DNA from: Arion vulgaris
Lineage: Eukaryota > Mollusca > Gastropoda > Stylommatophora > Arionidae
Direction of reading: 5' to 3'
NCBI GenBank assembly: GCA_020796225.1
Contig: CM036759.1
Coordinates: 70,891,512 to 70,955,511, forward strand
DNA: 64,000 nt
Position 1 is the first letter of the stretch. Every line of letters begins with the position of its first letter. The translations under genes were made by a program, and so were the position numbers. This document shows positions 32,476-43,959 of this stretch, piece by piece. The notes beneath the pieces were generated by a model. The model ran no database searches and was not told the origin of the DNA. It saw nothing but the letters and a program-made list of their open reading frames with translations.

Positions 32476-33230
32476 CAATGCAGCTAGCCACGAAACCACT
32501 GCTTGACTTACCACGATGCACCGACCCATCGGTATATACATCATAATTGAAAGTATATTATATAATTCGACAGATAGAACTAACACCTACAAACGATGCG
32601 GTTAACACATTAATTTAAGCAACCTAATATGCTGGTGTATATAATAATACTTCACTCGTACTGTTATGATCATGAAGTGTTACATAGGGTCTGCAAGTAA
32701 TTTATCCACACCACTCTGTCCTGAGCAACTCGCTCAATCTCTCCCATGGAATTGAATCCGATATTTCTTGCCTCTCTCAGCAAAGTTCGTTTCAGGGTTT
32801 CCCTAGGGTGTCCTTTCTTGAACCATTTGTCTCCCACTTCAACGTTTACTTTTTTTTACTATACCTGCTTTGTACTTTGGTCTTCTTTGATCATTTCTTC
32901 TCAACGGCAACATATGCAAAACATATCACCTACTCTCTATCTTTTTCTTCTTATAACAGTTGGTGCTAGTGGTTAACCATACATTTTTCTGATTTCATCA
33001 CTTCTGAATTCGTCACATTTTATGCTAATTATTTTTCGCAGACATCTTTTTCCAAACCAAATGTCGAAATTAAATCACCGAAATAATGCATTCAACTTTC
33101 CGTCTGTATCTTTTGTCATTTTCCAACTCTCGCTGGCACATGCATATGTTAGGATTGATACAACATTCGAATTTAAAATTAGTAATTTAGTTTTAAAACT
33201 ATATATATATATATATATAATGTATAATTG
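32476..33230 (-). mobile_element. LINE post-RT fragments
   Basis: 32690-32870 on the minus strand reads REARNIGFNSMGEIERVAQD and RVVWINYLQTLC, similar to 50605-50826. The remainder is AT-rich with (ta)n at 33200-33220. Confidence 0.6.
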
Positions 33231-33418
33231 AAAGTTATGTTTTACTGTTGAAACAAGTTCCTCAATTCAAGCAAGTTTAAGTTCTGTTCCTAGAAGCACA
33301 AACATGTGGATGACCTTGTCCTTTCTGTTTGGTAAACAAGTTCGGCAACTGTCCCGGTAAGGGACATCACTCTCGGATAACATTATTTCAGATTTATCAT
33401 AATTGCCTCCCATGGAAG

Positions 33419-33752
33419 TGAGCAAGAAGATATCGAGTTCCTAGTCCTATCGTAGACGGGCGATAAAATGTAGGTCCCTGAATCAGTTTGAGCACGTAAA
33501 AGAACCATTGGCAGTACAAAATCAAGAGGGCTGAAAATCCACTGCCTGGGCAAAATTTATTAGAAAAGATATTTTTTTAAATTCTTACGAAAATATCTTC
33601 ACCATCTTCAAAATTACACCAAAGACCCTCGCCCGTGCTATGGAATTCGTGCACTGTAGGTGAGATCTTCCTGTGTAAGAAAGAGATCAGAGCACACATG
33701 ATTTCTTATCGAAGTGCAATGATGATGGTCCTATCAATCAACCAATCAACTG
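33419..33752 (+). mobile_element. SINE-2 copy
   Basis: Runs from ttcctagtcctatcgtagac through gagcacgtaaaagaaccatt to gatggtcctatcaatcaacc. The head is lost. Confidence 0.7.
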
Positions 33753-33779
33753 TAGAGGGATCTCACTACTAAGTCACAT

Positions 33780-34350
33780 AGGAAAAATGTAGGCTAAGTT
33801 ATCAGATGGCAGGTGTAAAACAGAGATTAGAAGTAGAATAGCTCAAGCAAAAACATCTTTTATGAAAAGGAAAAACGCACTATGCGTGAATTCACTACCA
33901 ATGACACTTTGAAAACGAATACTTCAGTGCTATATTGATCCAATACTTCTGTATGGCAGCGAATCATGGACAATGAATAAACAATCAATACGATCATTGG
34001 AAGCCACGGAAAATGTGATTTTACAGAAGAATGCTGAAAATTCCATAGACAGCGAAGAATGCAAATGAGGAGGTTTTAAATCAGGCCTGCACACAAAGAA
34101 ACCTTATCAAAAGAATAAGAATCCGACAATCAAGGTTCTTCGGGCATATAATGCGAAGAGAAGGCTTATAACATTTGGTCACTACAGGTGAAATTCAAGG
34201 AAGGAGAGATCGCGGAAGACAGGAGGAGAATATGCTGGATGGCCTGGCATCATGGTTCGGCACAAGATAGACGTCAGAACTGATTTCATGCACCAAGCAG
34301 AGAGAGTTGTGGAGAGACATGATCGCCTACGCCGACAGGCACGGCACTTG
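33780..34350 (+). mobile_element. LINE ORF2 C-terminal part (BovB/RTE-like)
   Basis: Broken frames read MKRKNALCVNSLPMTL, LQCYIDPILLYGSESWTMNK, the RQSRFFGHIMRR-like stretch and RTDFMHQAERVVERHDRLRR. This is the order of the region downstream of RT in RTE/BovB-type elements. Confidence 0.8.
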
Positions 34351-34369
34351 ATTGATTGATGCTAAGATA

Positions 34370-35420
34370 ACTAAGACCAACAAGACTAAGACTAACAATT
34401 GAAGAACAACTCTCAGAAGCACAGATGGGTTTCAGACGAAATAGAAGCTGTACAGATGCAATATTCACATTAAGACAACTGACGGAAAGCACAATAGAAC
34501 ATAACAAGACCTGTAGTGTGGCATTCATAAACCAGGAAAAGGCCTTCGACAGAGTCGACAGAAACAAACTATGGGTTGTCTAAGAAAATATGGAATCAGC
34601 AAACATCTCATCAAGGTCTGCAAGAGCTTAAGTTTTAAAGTAAAAGTTACATAAGAAAAAAAGCTGGAACATCATAAACATTCATAGTAAATTCATGTGT
34701 AAGACAATGATGCGTGTTCTCACCACTGCTGTTTATAATATACATGGACAACATTCGCAGACGACCAAGTGCTGATTGCAGAAAACGAATAATTCATTTT
34801 ACAAAATGGGGGAGTACAACATGAGAATAAAAATAATAAAGACAGAGACAATGGCGATAAGTAGACAACCAGAAAGCCTTACAATAAAACTTCAGAACAT
34901 AGAAATTAAACAAACCAATGAGGCCAAATAGGCCTTTGCGATCCTGCACATGGTGTGGAAGTCCCTGCCATCTCCACGAAAACAAAGCTCAGGATTTTCA
35001 GCTCAAATGTGAAGTCGGTGTTGCTGTATGGCTCGGAAACTTGGCGAGTCACTAGGGCAAATACAAATAAGATCCAGACCTTTGTCAACGGATGTTTGCG
35101 GCGGATTCTCAGATTGAAATGGTATGATAGAGTTACAAACACGGATCTGTGGATAAGAACAGGGCAGGAACCTATGATGACACAGGTCAAGAGGAGAAGA
35201 TGGCGATGGATAGGCCATACCTTGCGGAAGACACAGTCGAGTGTCACTAGACAGGTGCTCGAGTGGAACCCGCAGGAAAACGAAAAGAGGACGCCTAAGC
35301 AGACTTGGAGACGAGGTCTTACTGATAAATCTCAATTACCTGGGAGAACATAAATAGAAAAAAATCAGAGACGAGACAATGGCGAACAAGTGACCCCAAA
35401 GCCTACACAGACAGAAATTA
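34370..35420 (+). mobile_element. LINE reverse transcriptase, 5' to 3' remnant (RTE-like)
   Basis: In order along the plus strand: SEAQMGFRRNRSCTDAIFTL, SVAFINQEKAFDRVDRNKLW, FADDQVLIAENE (the YADD box with F for Y), LRIFSSNVKSVLLYGSETWR, CLRRILRLKWYDRVTNTDLW, WRWIGHTLRK and VLEWNPQENEKRTPKQTWRR. Multiple frameshifts and a deletion between EKAFDRV and FADD make it inactive. Confidence 0.9.
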
Positions 35421-35781
35421 ACAACAATGAGGCCAAATACCTATGGGCAATTTTCACTGCATACGGAAGTATTATAAGGAAATCAGCAATCGATGCACAA
35501 AAGTTAACCATGTACTGGGACAGTTAACACCCGTTGTTACATAAAGAGGTACCGCTAAAAACTAGATCAAATCTTATGAGAACGATTTTCTGGCCAACAC
35601 TATATTACCAGTATCAAACATGACCAATAACAGCAGCTAATGAGCGGAAAATCATAACGACAGAGATGAGGTGCCGTAGAAAAGCTGCAGGAGTGATAAT
35701 AAGAGATAAAATTAGAAATATAGAAATCAGAAGCAGACTGGATGTGAAACCAGTCATATAACTCATAAATGAACACACCCA
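35421..35781 (+). mobile_element. LINE-like debris
   Basis: Weak plus-strand similarity to LINE connector regions; no intact frame. Confidence 0.4.
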
Positions 35782-36030
35782 AGTGGTTACCAGGGTCCAA
35801 ATTTGGTGTGTAAAGAATAGAACCACTGTTACCTGCCACGCATGTTATAAGAGACGATTAAGGAGATTTGGCTGAAATCGGATGCATGTGTCCTAAACGT
35901 GTAGAAGTCTATGCATTTAGGGGCCTACCAAACCAATATACAACGTTTACACGTTCTTGGCAAAGATCAAACATATCACAAAGAATGATTAAAATTGGTC
36001 GTAAAGAACAAATGCAAAGAAGAAGATAAA
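35782..36030 (+). mobile_element. SINE-A copy
   Basis: Shares gagacgattaaggagatttg, gtagaagtctatgcatttag, the tail gcaaagaagaagat and the head caagtggttaccaggg. Confidence 0.85.
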
Positions 36031-36659
36031 TGAACAACAGATTAAATGGTGTGGATATATGACAATAATGCCCTGGTATCGACTATTACAGAGAGCCACA
36101 CTAAAAAAAAGTATAACGAGTACAGAGCAAGAGAAAGACTGCGCAACAGATACAGCGACAATATCAACAACAGCCTTAAGAAAATGAAAAGCAGCTTACA
36201 AAGTGCTTTAGAACAAGGCACACAAGATTACTGCACCCCCCACCCTTCCCTTATATTAAGAAGTAAATGGTGGAAGAGAACAAGAAGATGCCACCTGTGG
36301 AAGCAATGAATGTAGTATTGAAATCATGCAATACTTGAGTCTTCCTTTGCATCGACATTTAGAGGTTAGGACTGTGCTGTTCTTCTTCTTCTTACGCTAC
36401 TTATCCACCACTTGTTAACCACTCTAGGTGATTTGTTTCAGTTTCAGTTTAGAATATCGTCATTGCACTCCGGATATGTCCATAGGTGCTCCGATCTCCT
36501 TCACAATATCTCCAACAGCGCCCAGCGACTGACCGTACCAGTTCGATTTTGATTGATGAGCCTACTCATGTACCTGTTATGCTGTTCTTTTCTTGCTACT
36601 CCAATCTTCAAACCCAGCTCCTGCAATCTAGAAGTTGACGTGGATTGGTTTAAATGAAA
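36031..36659. other. LINE debris (RNH-2 piece at 36420-36620), otherwise unassigned
   Basis: 36455-36620 resembles the RNH-2 tail in reverse (tgctccgatctcct, cttgctactcc). No gene seen. Confidence 0.45.
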
Positions 36660-36880
36660 ATCTTCTTTGCGTGATTTGTATGTGATGCCGAGCCTAAGAG
36701 CTTTAAAACGTTGTGCCAGTTATGAGCCAACAAGTAGGCCAGCACATCCGATTTCTGCCACGCTTTTTATTTACCAGGGTACCTGCCTAGGCCCCTACCA
36801 AGACCGCATCTTACGACATATTTCGTAAGTAGCAGTGGTACTATTCTTTGCTTCTCTTGAGGGCCCCACTGGTTCTGTGC
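36660..36880 (-). mobile_element. Family-B element
   Basis: Contains cacgctttttatttaccagg, cgcatcttacgacatatttc and ctattctttgcttctcttga. Confidence 0.6.
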
Positions 36881-37459
36881 TGCACAATACTGTGCTCGAC
36901 TAATTCTTCAGATGTACATGGCTCGCATCGGGCCATTTTCCAATGATCAATAATTTCAGGATGATAAGAGCGGGCGGGTGGAGTGGGGAGGGGTTATAAT
37001 CTAGTCTTGTCGGAGATGTACGATAGCTTTGGTTGAATTATTTTTCATATTCTTGACAAGGCTGAGTGTTTAAAGAAGAGACAGGTTCAGAAATGAAGAC
37101 AACGGAAAAAAGTGAATACAACATCAATGCTGGTCTTCATCAAGAAACAACAAATGAAGGAGGAGAACAGTAGAACGGGAACTGAAAGATAAGTCACAGC
37201 TGGAACACAATACAGGGACAACCAAGACAGAAGAAGGGTGTGCTTTTGTGCTGCACAAAGTGTCAAGAGATTAAGGTTAGATAGAGAGATAGAGAGCGAG
37301 AGAACATCACTTGAGCAAAGTGAGAGCCCAAAAACTGGCTGCTGCGTTGGAGGGAGGGAAATGTATGGACTTGTCCAATGTGCGAGAAGGTTAGTCGGAA
37401 GAACTGACCCAGTTGAACTGAACTATTCACTCTCACTGCTATTATTCTCATATTCATTT
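36881..37459. other. Unassigned sequence
   Basis: Contains a G-rich patch gagtggggaggggttata and an agagagatagagagcgagag stretch. No gene model supported. Confidence 0.4.
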
Positions 37460-37620
37460 TTAAAATAGGATTGACTTCACGTGCCGGGTGTCCCCCCTCT
37501 CATATGGTACGTTTCTCTTCACAAAAATGATACGCCACCTGCCGAAAATATTGCACAAAACACTGTCCGACTCCGTAGCTCCGGCAACAATCCTGACGAT
37601 GGCTACACGGTTCACTTTGA
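37460..37620 (-). mobile_element. SINE-3 copy
   Basis: Shares ggattgacttcacgtgccgg, ccgtagctccggcaacaatc with the other SINE-3 copies. Confidence 0.6.
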
Positions 37621-37639
37621 ATAAATAACGCGCCGAGTG

Positions 37640-37750
37640 GTTACCGGGGCCCAAATTTGGGGTGTAAAGAGTAGACCCACTGTTACCTGCCACGCATGTC
37701 GTAAGAGGCGAATAAGGAGGTTTGGCTGAAATCGGATGCATGTGTCCTCT
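37640..37750 (+). mobile_element. SINE-A, 3' truncated
   Basis: Head gagtggttaccggggcccaa and core cgtaagaggcgaataaggag, ending abruptly after gcatgtgtcct. Confidence 0.75.
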
Positions 37751-37759
37751 AGGGAATGC

Positions 37760-38135
37760 TAACCCGAAACAAATGCTTGCAGAAAACGGATGCACCAGGT
37801 CGTAAGGCACATAACATAGCGCAACGATCCCTCACGATGAGGAATGGGATAACGGATTCTGCGGTTGGCAATCTGCCTCTGAGATTTAGCCACGCACAGC
37901 AAGAATGCCAGCAGACCTACCATCACGAAGGTGGCCAAAACTCTAACTGCGGGAAGAGGTTGGCACAAACAGGAAGCAGAAATCATAGGAATTATATCCA
38001 TAGAACTTCCCTAGTATGCAGACTTGGGAAGAAAGAGGTGGCCACTTACACTAGCGTCCAAGACAAACTGCATGGCGTGGCTGATAATCTGAGGTAGACG
38101 GCTGCCTTTATTAGAGAATCCGAAATCATAATCTA
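37760..38135 (+). mobile_element. LINE C-terminal end
   Basis: Ends KKEVATYTSVQDKLHGVADN then LR, TAAFIRESE, matching the end of the LINE inside the 8-12 kb array (QDKLYGVADNL type). Confidence 0.65.
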
Positions 38136-38999
38136 GTGAGAACGCAGAAGAGGAAGGATAAATAACGGATTAGATGTTAATATTAACGGCGGACACAAAA
38201 AAAAGCGTTTGACTTGACAAATAATGAAATGACATCAGTCACAAAAACAATATATTTTAATAATAAAGTATTAAATTATGGGTCAATCAATTAATTTAAT
38301 ATTATTGAATGATAACCACTATTGCATAAGAAAGTACGACCACTTAATTTTTTGTAATGATATTAGCTAATTAATCCAGTCCAGTTTCCTAACCATGTTC
38401 CTTCAGAAGAGGAAAAAAACAAACAAACATGGCGTGATATAGATAAATTAATAATATGAACAACATCTTGTGCTCGACTATTCTCATCAGTAGGGGCTAT
38501 ATGAACTTTAAGGTAAGATATTTAACAATATATTTCAGTTGTATGCTTTTATTGAAGAGATACTGTAAATTAAACAACTGTTTAATAAGGGAGCTATTTT
38601 TAGAGACCGGACCGTGGCTGTCCGAGTCTCCTGCGGTGAGTGTGTTCTCCGTGTCTCAGGTCTGACTCATTTTCTGACTAGTCTACGACCATGACGACGC
38701 ACGCGTAAACTAGCACTCATCTACGTATTTAGACTAACACTATCTCATGTGTTAAAATTGTTTGTAAATACAATTTTGAACCGTTCATTTCATTATTATA
38801 TCCATAATTGTAATGTGTAGCATACTATACTGTAAATTACAGTGTAATACTGTAATGTAAATTGTAAAACGATGATCTGCTACTTCTGTGGAGTACTGAG
38901 TACAACCAGCTCTGCAGTAAATTAGTACAGTGGTGTGAGTGTGTATCTTAGTTATTTATTATGGTAAATTATTGTATGCAGTGTGATCTTTAGTCTACT
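38136..38999. other. AT-rich sequence; possible non-coding exon edge at 38637
   Basis: No repeat match and no long frame. gtctcctgcggtgagtgtgt contains a good donor (ctgcg/gtgagt), so a 5' UTR exon is possible, but nothing else supports one. Confidence 0.3.
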
Positions 39000-39480
39000 T
39001 TTAGTTTAGTCGTCAGATCATCACCACTACACATCGAATCGATTAGTCTACACGTGTCGTACTCCAATATGATGAATATCTTCCTAAAGGCTAAGAATGT
39101 CTCTCACTCTCAGCGTATCCGTATGGCAGTTAACTACATAAGTTCTATGTTGTATTACTATTCTGCTTTGGCGTGCAGTATAGTTATGTATAGCTTTCTT
39201 GTCTAGCTACACGACATTTGATTTGGTATTCTTGCAGTCTGGTTAGTGTTGTAGATTCACTCACCATCCTTGAATCATTTACACACCCTTGCTCCTTAGG
39301 AATTTATAATATCAGCCTGGTCCATTGCTTGCCCTCTTTTTACAGCAGTCATACCTGCAAGCCTATCATTCTGTTCATTTCCTCTTATATCTGCATACCC
39401 TGACACAAAAATAAAACTGAGTTTTGTCAGTCTAGACCTCAGCGACTCCAACCATTGTCTCTGAGCCAAGCTTGTTTCAA
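39000..39480 (-). mobile_element. LINE RNase H fragment (RNH-2)
   Basis: Reverse match to 42120-42560 (ttgcagtctggttagtgttg, atatcagcctggtccattgc, cagtctagacctcagcgact). Confidence 0.75.
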
Positions 39481-39739
39481 TCTACATGAGCATACTTATT
39501 GAGTTACTGAGAAAACATGCCTGGAGGAAAATCTGTGATTCCAGCAAGACCATCACTTGAGTTACTGTCATGATTTTAGATTTTACAACTAAAAGTAAAA
39601 GCTTATTTCCTTCTTCCAGTTAATCCAACTTTTGTACAGTGCACATAATCTTAATAAACTATATAAGGGATAATCTTAGCCTTTGCTAAACTTCACGGTA
39701 GCCTACTCAACATCTTCTTCTCCTTTCAGCGCTCCCTAT

Positions 39740-39975
39740 TGACCACTTGTTAACCACTGTTTGTGACTTGTATGTGATCCAAGCCTAAGAGCGATTGTAT
39801 GTTGTGTCATTTATGTGCCTACAGGTAGGCCAGCCCATCCGATTACTGAGACGCATTTAATTTACTAGGGTAGCTTCCCTGGGCCCCTACCTCAGAAAAC
39901 TCCTACGACATGCCTTGTAGGTCGCAGTGCTACTATTCATTGCTCCCCTTGAGAGACCCGGCAACACACGGACAG
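39740..39975 (-). mobile_element. Family-B element
   Basis: Shares catttaatttactagggtag, ctcctacgacatgccttgta with the copy at 20280. Confidence 0.6.
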
Positions 39976-40011
39976 CCTACTCAACTGAAACCTCTAGAGC
40001 AGCGTGTCCAA

Positions 40012-40515
40012 TATTTTATAAATTAGAGCACATCTGACTGGTGGTTGTGGAGACGCAGGTGCTATGTGATGATTGCAACAATATTTGTATATATTAGATC
40101 ACATCTGACTGATCGTTGTGGAGACGCAGGTACCATCTGATGGTTGTGGAGACGCAAGTGCCATATGATGATTGCAACAATATTTGTATATATTAGATCA
40201 CATCTGACTGATCGTTGTGGAGACGCAGGTGCTATGTGATGATTGCAACAATATTTGTATATATTAGATCACATCTGACTGATCGTTGTGGAGACGCAGG
40301 TGCCATGTGATGATTGCAACAATATTTGTATGTATTAGATCACATCTGACTGATTGTTGTGAGCGGTGCCATGTGATGGTTGTGGAGACGCAGGTGCCAT
40401 GTGATGGTTGTGGAGACACAGGTGCCATATGATAATTGCAACAATATTTTTATATATTAGAGCACATCTGACTGGTGGTTGTGGAGACGCATGTGCCATG
40501 TGATGGTTGCAACAC
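40012..40515. repeat. ~71-bp tandem repeat, about 6 units
   Basis: Unit includes agatcacatctgactgatcg, gatgattgcaacaatatttg. A 28-bp piece (gtgatggttgtggagacgca) is extra-duplicated in two units. Confidence 0.9.
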
Positions 40516-40984
40516 TACTACTACTACTAACAATAGTAATGTTACTATGGTTACAAGGATGACGCTTTCTCAGTCAAAAGGTGGTGCTAGGTGGGGGCAG
40601 GGCAGTAGAATGGTTACAAAATAAAACAAGATTGCAAAAGTGGAAAGATTGTGTTCATGGGAGTGATAGGAAAAAAGTTAAAAATTGTGTTTTCTTGAAA
40701 TCTAATTAGCGTTAAAAACGGCAGAGTAAAATAGAGCGCCATGAATGTATGACCCAGCGATCCCAATTTATAGATTTATTGTCTGACTGCATATGTAATG
40801 TCTGGCGTAAAAGAAGTCTGAATTTCTTCGCTTTTGGGTGTATCCTTTGCTTGATAAAGACCTTTTGGTCGAAACATTGCTGTGTATTGTATTTGTATTT
40901 TGTTTTAGGATAGTTCTCTGAGCATTCTGATATATGAAATAGTGCTCTGAGCATTCTGATATATGAAATAGTGCTCTGTTTAAC
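40516..40984. other. Unassigned, with hammerhead-like motif at 40850-40885
   Basis: The element fragment ttgataaagaccttttggtcgaaac is shared with 46265 and 56950 (see findings). A short duplication of gagcattctgatatatgaaa follows. Confidence 0.5.
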
Positions 40985-41270
40985 ATAAGAAACCGATAAT
41001 AGATTTTGTTTGAAGAGCATCTTCCATTTTAAAATTGGTTCTGAAAAACAGTGAGAAAGAATATGGTTTTCGTTTTATATTCCCTCGTGATGTTATATAC
41101 CATAAAATATTTTCACCAACTTCTAAATTATATCGGGGACCCTCACCGGTGATACAGAGTTCATGCACTGCCGCTGAAATCTTTCTGTGTAAGAAAGAGA
41201 TCGGAGCACACATGGCTACTAACCGAAGTGCAATGATGATGGTCAATCAATCAATCAATCAAACTTTGTA
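40985..41270 (+). mobile_element. SINE-2 3' part
   Basis: Contains taagaaagagatcggagcac, gcaatgatgatggtcaatca and the (atca)n tail. Confidence 0.65.
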
Positions 41271-41333
41271 AAAAACAGTACTTTGTTTTCCAGTTTCGCC
41301 ATTGCTACATAGTCTTTTCTTATATCTTTAATG

Positions 41334-41662
41334 GGGGGCTGCCTAGAGTAGTTGATAGTAGCTCAGCCTGCTAGCTGTGAGACGCCTCATAGCTCGGGTT
41401 CGAACCTACTGTCCGGCATTTGTTCGAGTCCCCTGGTCTTACTCAGGACGATAAAGTGAGTACCTCTGAAGTCGGAGAAAATCTGCCTGTATGGCGAGGA
41501 ATACTAATTACGAGTACATTGAGCACACGGCTGCCAGTGTAAAGTAATTTACAATGTGCACGCTGCTGCCATTGTAAGAAATTGGAAAAACAGATTTTCA
41601 CGCAAAAATCAGTTTCAGAGATGGAACTCGTCTGAGTTGAAAGCGGACAAAAAAAAAAAAAA
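41334..41662 (+). mobile_element. SINE-1 full-length reference copy with TSD
   Basis: Starts ggggggctgcctagagtagt. It has an A-box region tagctcagcctgctagc, a B box ggttcgaacc, the middle aatactaattacgagtacat and the 3' end agttgaaagcggac followed by about 14 A. The TSD atctttaatg is at 41324-41333 and 41663-41672. This defines the element as a tRNA-derived SINE of about 330 bp. Confidence 0.95.
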
Positions 41663-41672
41663 ATCTTTAATG

Positions 41673-42119
41673 ATAGTTATCCGGTAATTAATACTTGTAA
41701 TAATTCTTGATCTGTTCTTTATTTCAACTGTCATGGGATATAGATATACAGATAATATAAACAAGGGATTGACATGTAAGTATTTTGTTTTGTTTTTTTA
41801 AAATTTTATTTCCATTATTGATATTTTTGCAGTTACACTAATTTATTGTAACATTATCATAAAATAGCTTGTCCTTAAAAGAACTTTATCACCCCAACAG
41901 TCCTTCGAAATTGTTCTCTCTCATAGGTCAGATGTCCCGCCTCTGCAGCCGTCATGCTCAAATCATCAATTACATCCTGAATCCATCTTCTCTTTGGTCT
42001 TCTTCTTTGCCATGATGTCTCCTTCAATAATGGTCTTTTCCAACCCTTCTTGTCTCTCTATATGTCCAAAATACTTTAATTTTTTTATTTGTAGCATCAA
42101 GTTTACTTTGAAGTAGTTT
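41673..42119 (-). mobile_element. AT-rich sequence then LINE fragment (41870-42100)
   Basis: 41870-42100 parallels 29840-30070: cagtccttcgaa, tcctgaatccatcttctc, tgatgtctccttcaataatg. Confidence 0.6.
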
Positions 42120-43010
42120 AGTTTAGTTTAGTCGTCGGATCACCATCACTGCACGTCGAACAAATTAGTCCATAAGTGCTCCAATCTCTCCCTCAGTATG
42201 TCCATCAGCGTGTGGCGACTAACGACACCGGTTCTTTGTTGGTTTACAATTCTTCTTTGTCTGCCAGCATAGCGTTCTTGTCGAGTTACACCACACTTAA
42301 CTTTGAGTTCTTGCAGTCTGGTTAGTGTTGTGGATTCACCGCTATTACGTGAATCATGTACACTCCCTCTCTCCCTTAAGGAATTTATAATATCAGCCCG
42401 GTCCATTGCTCGTCCGCTTTGGACAGCAGCCATACCTGCAAGCCTATCCGCACGTTCATTCCCCTTACACCTGCATGCCCTGGCACAAAAATAAAACTGA
42501 TCTTTGTCAGCTTAGACCTCCCCAGCGATTCTATCCAATGTCTCTTAGCCCATCCTGTTTCAATCTTCCTGAGCATACTCATTGAGTCGCTGAGAAAACA
42601 TGCATGGATAAAAGTCTGTGATTCTAGCCAAATCATCGCTTTGGTAACCGCCATGATTTCCATAGTGAGACTGCTCGTAGTCACGGCAAAACCACCACTG
42701 TCTTCCTTCACAACATCACCTCCGACCTGAGCAGTGAAAGCCCACGAGCTCAGCACATGTCGAATCACCGAACCATCCGTATAAATGATTACATCATGCT
42801 CAGATGCGTTCTCAGAAATTAATGCCTGAACCTCTGCCTCCACGACAAGTGGGTTGTGTTGTCTCCATTCTTTATCAAGTTCGATGCATACAGAAAAGGA
42901 TGTAGCGATTCCTCTTGGCACTGGTATCCATTCTTCACCGGGATCAATGTCTTCAAGTGTACACACCTGTTCAATACAGTCCTCGGCCTGACCCATCCAA
43001 GATTTTCCTC
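42120..43010 (-). mobile_element. LINE RNase H domain, best copy (RNH-2)
   Basis: A 203-codon minus-strand frame, then a second overlapping frame. It shows the RNase H series: DVIIYTDGSV (first Asp), SLTMEIMAVTKAMIWLESQ (Glu), ACFLSDSMSMLRKIETGW (second Asp) and FVPGHAGVRG (His/final Asp side). The tail reads GESTTLTRLQELKVKCGVTR and QERYAGRQRRI. The position after RT in an I/LOA-type LINE is inferred. One frameshift after HAGVRG breaks NERADRLA. Confidence 0.88.
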
Positions 43011-43204
43011 TTTTAACCTATTTCCTTTTTATCTCTTTATTTCCAAGTGCAGAGGATGTTGTGTGTCAACTTTGAAGTGGTTTGGCCACTTAATAAGAAT
43101 GCATCTAAACTCCACAATATACAGAGTCTTCTACAACAGAACATCGGGAAAGAAGGCATGAGGAAGACCACAGAAAAGATGGTTAGATGGCATAGCAGAA
43201 TCCT
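43011..43204 (+). mobile_element. LINE fragment
   Basis: Reads LKWFGHLIRMHLNSTIYRVF then YNRTSGKK, and the minus-strand 52721-52972 fragment is similar (FGHLIRFHSNPTVYRVFYNK). Confidence 0.7.
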
Positions 43205-43835
43205 GTTAGTTAGTTAGTCTTTCCTCTTGGGCCTGTAGGCGGCGCATAGGGCAGAGGTCATAGTTCTCCATGTCTTGCGGTTCGTTGCTATCCGTTTTAG
43301 GTCTTTAATGTTTACTAGGCCCATCGTTGAGCCTTCTCTGGTGATGGTTCTACGCAGAGTCTCTCTTGGTCTTCCTCGTTTTCTTTTTCCCTCTGGTGTC
43401 CATATGAGGGATTGGTAAGGGAGTCTTCTCTCATCCATTCTAAGTGTGTGGCCGATGTAGTTCCAGCGGGCTTTCTTATAAAATTTGATACATTTTCTTG
43501 CTTGGTCTCTTGTCTTATTTGTGTGTTGGGTCTGAAATCTGACCATTTGAGGTTCAATATTCTTCTAAGACATTTATTCTCAAAGTTATCTAATTTTCTT
43601 TCTAGAGCTTTGTTGCTTTCAACTCTGCATCCATAAGTTAATACTGGAATCACACAAGAGTTAAAGATCTTTAATTTTAAGTGCTTGCTGAGTGAATTGG
43701 ACTTCCATATGTTTGACAATTTGTTAAAAGCACTTGATGCCAATGCGATTCTGTGTGGAATTTCTGGCGCTGTATCCCCGTAGATGTCATCATACTCCCT
43801 AGGTATGTAAAACTTTGACTTTTTTAATCCTGTGA
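43205..43835 (-). mobile_element. RTE-like LINE ORF2 C-terminal half
   Basis: Minus-strand frames read APEIPHRIALASSAFNKLSN, IFNSCVIPVLTYGCRVESNK, FENKCLRRILNLKWSDF, ARWNYIGHTLRMDERRLPYQ and WTPEGKRKRGRPRETLRR, ending ALCAAYRPKRKD stop. One main frameshift, at about 43545. Confidence 0.88.
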
Positions 43836-43841
43836 AAGAGC

Positions 43842-43945
43842 AAAATAACAATCACACAAGCCACCAGAACAGCGCAAGACAAAAACAGAAAACACGACAC
43901 TGGGCAACAACCCGGTAGCAGTGTGACGACAAAAGAAGAAGTCCA
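43842..43945 (+). mobile_element. Family-F short element
   Basis: Contains acaatcacacaagccaccag, gacactgggcaacaacccgg and cgacaaaagaagaag. Confidence 0.65.
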
Positions 43946-43959
43946 CTTTTTTTAAATTT

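Noticed and set aside
42385..42996. Host ribonuclease H gene
   Set aside because: The frame is flanked by LINE sequence, is frameshifted after HAGVRG and recurs at seven other places in the window.
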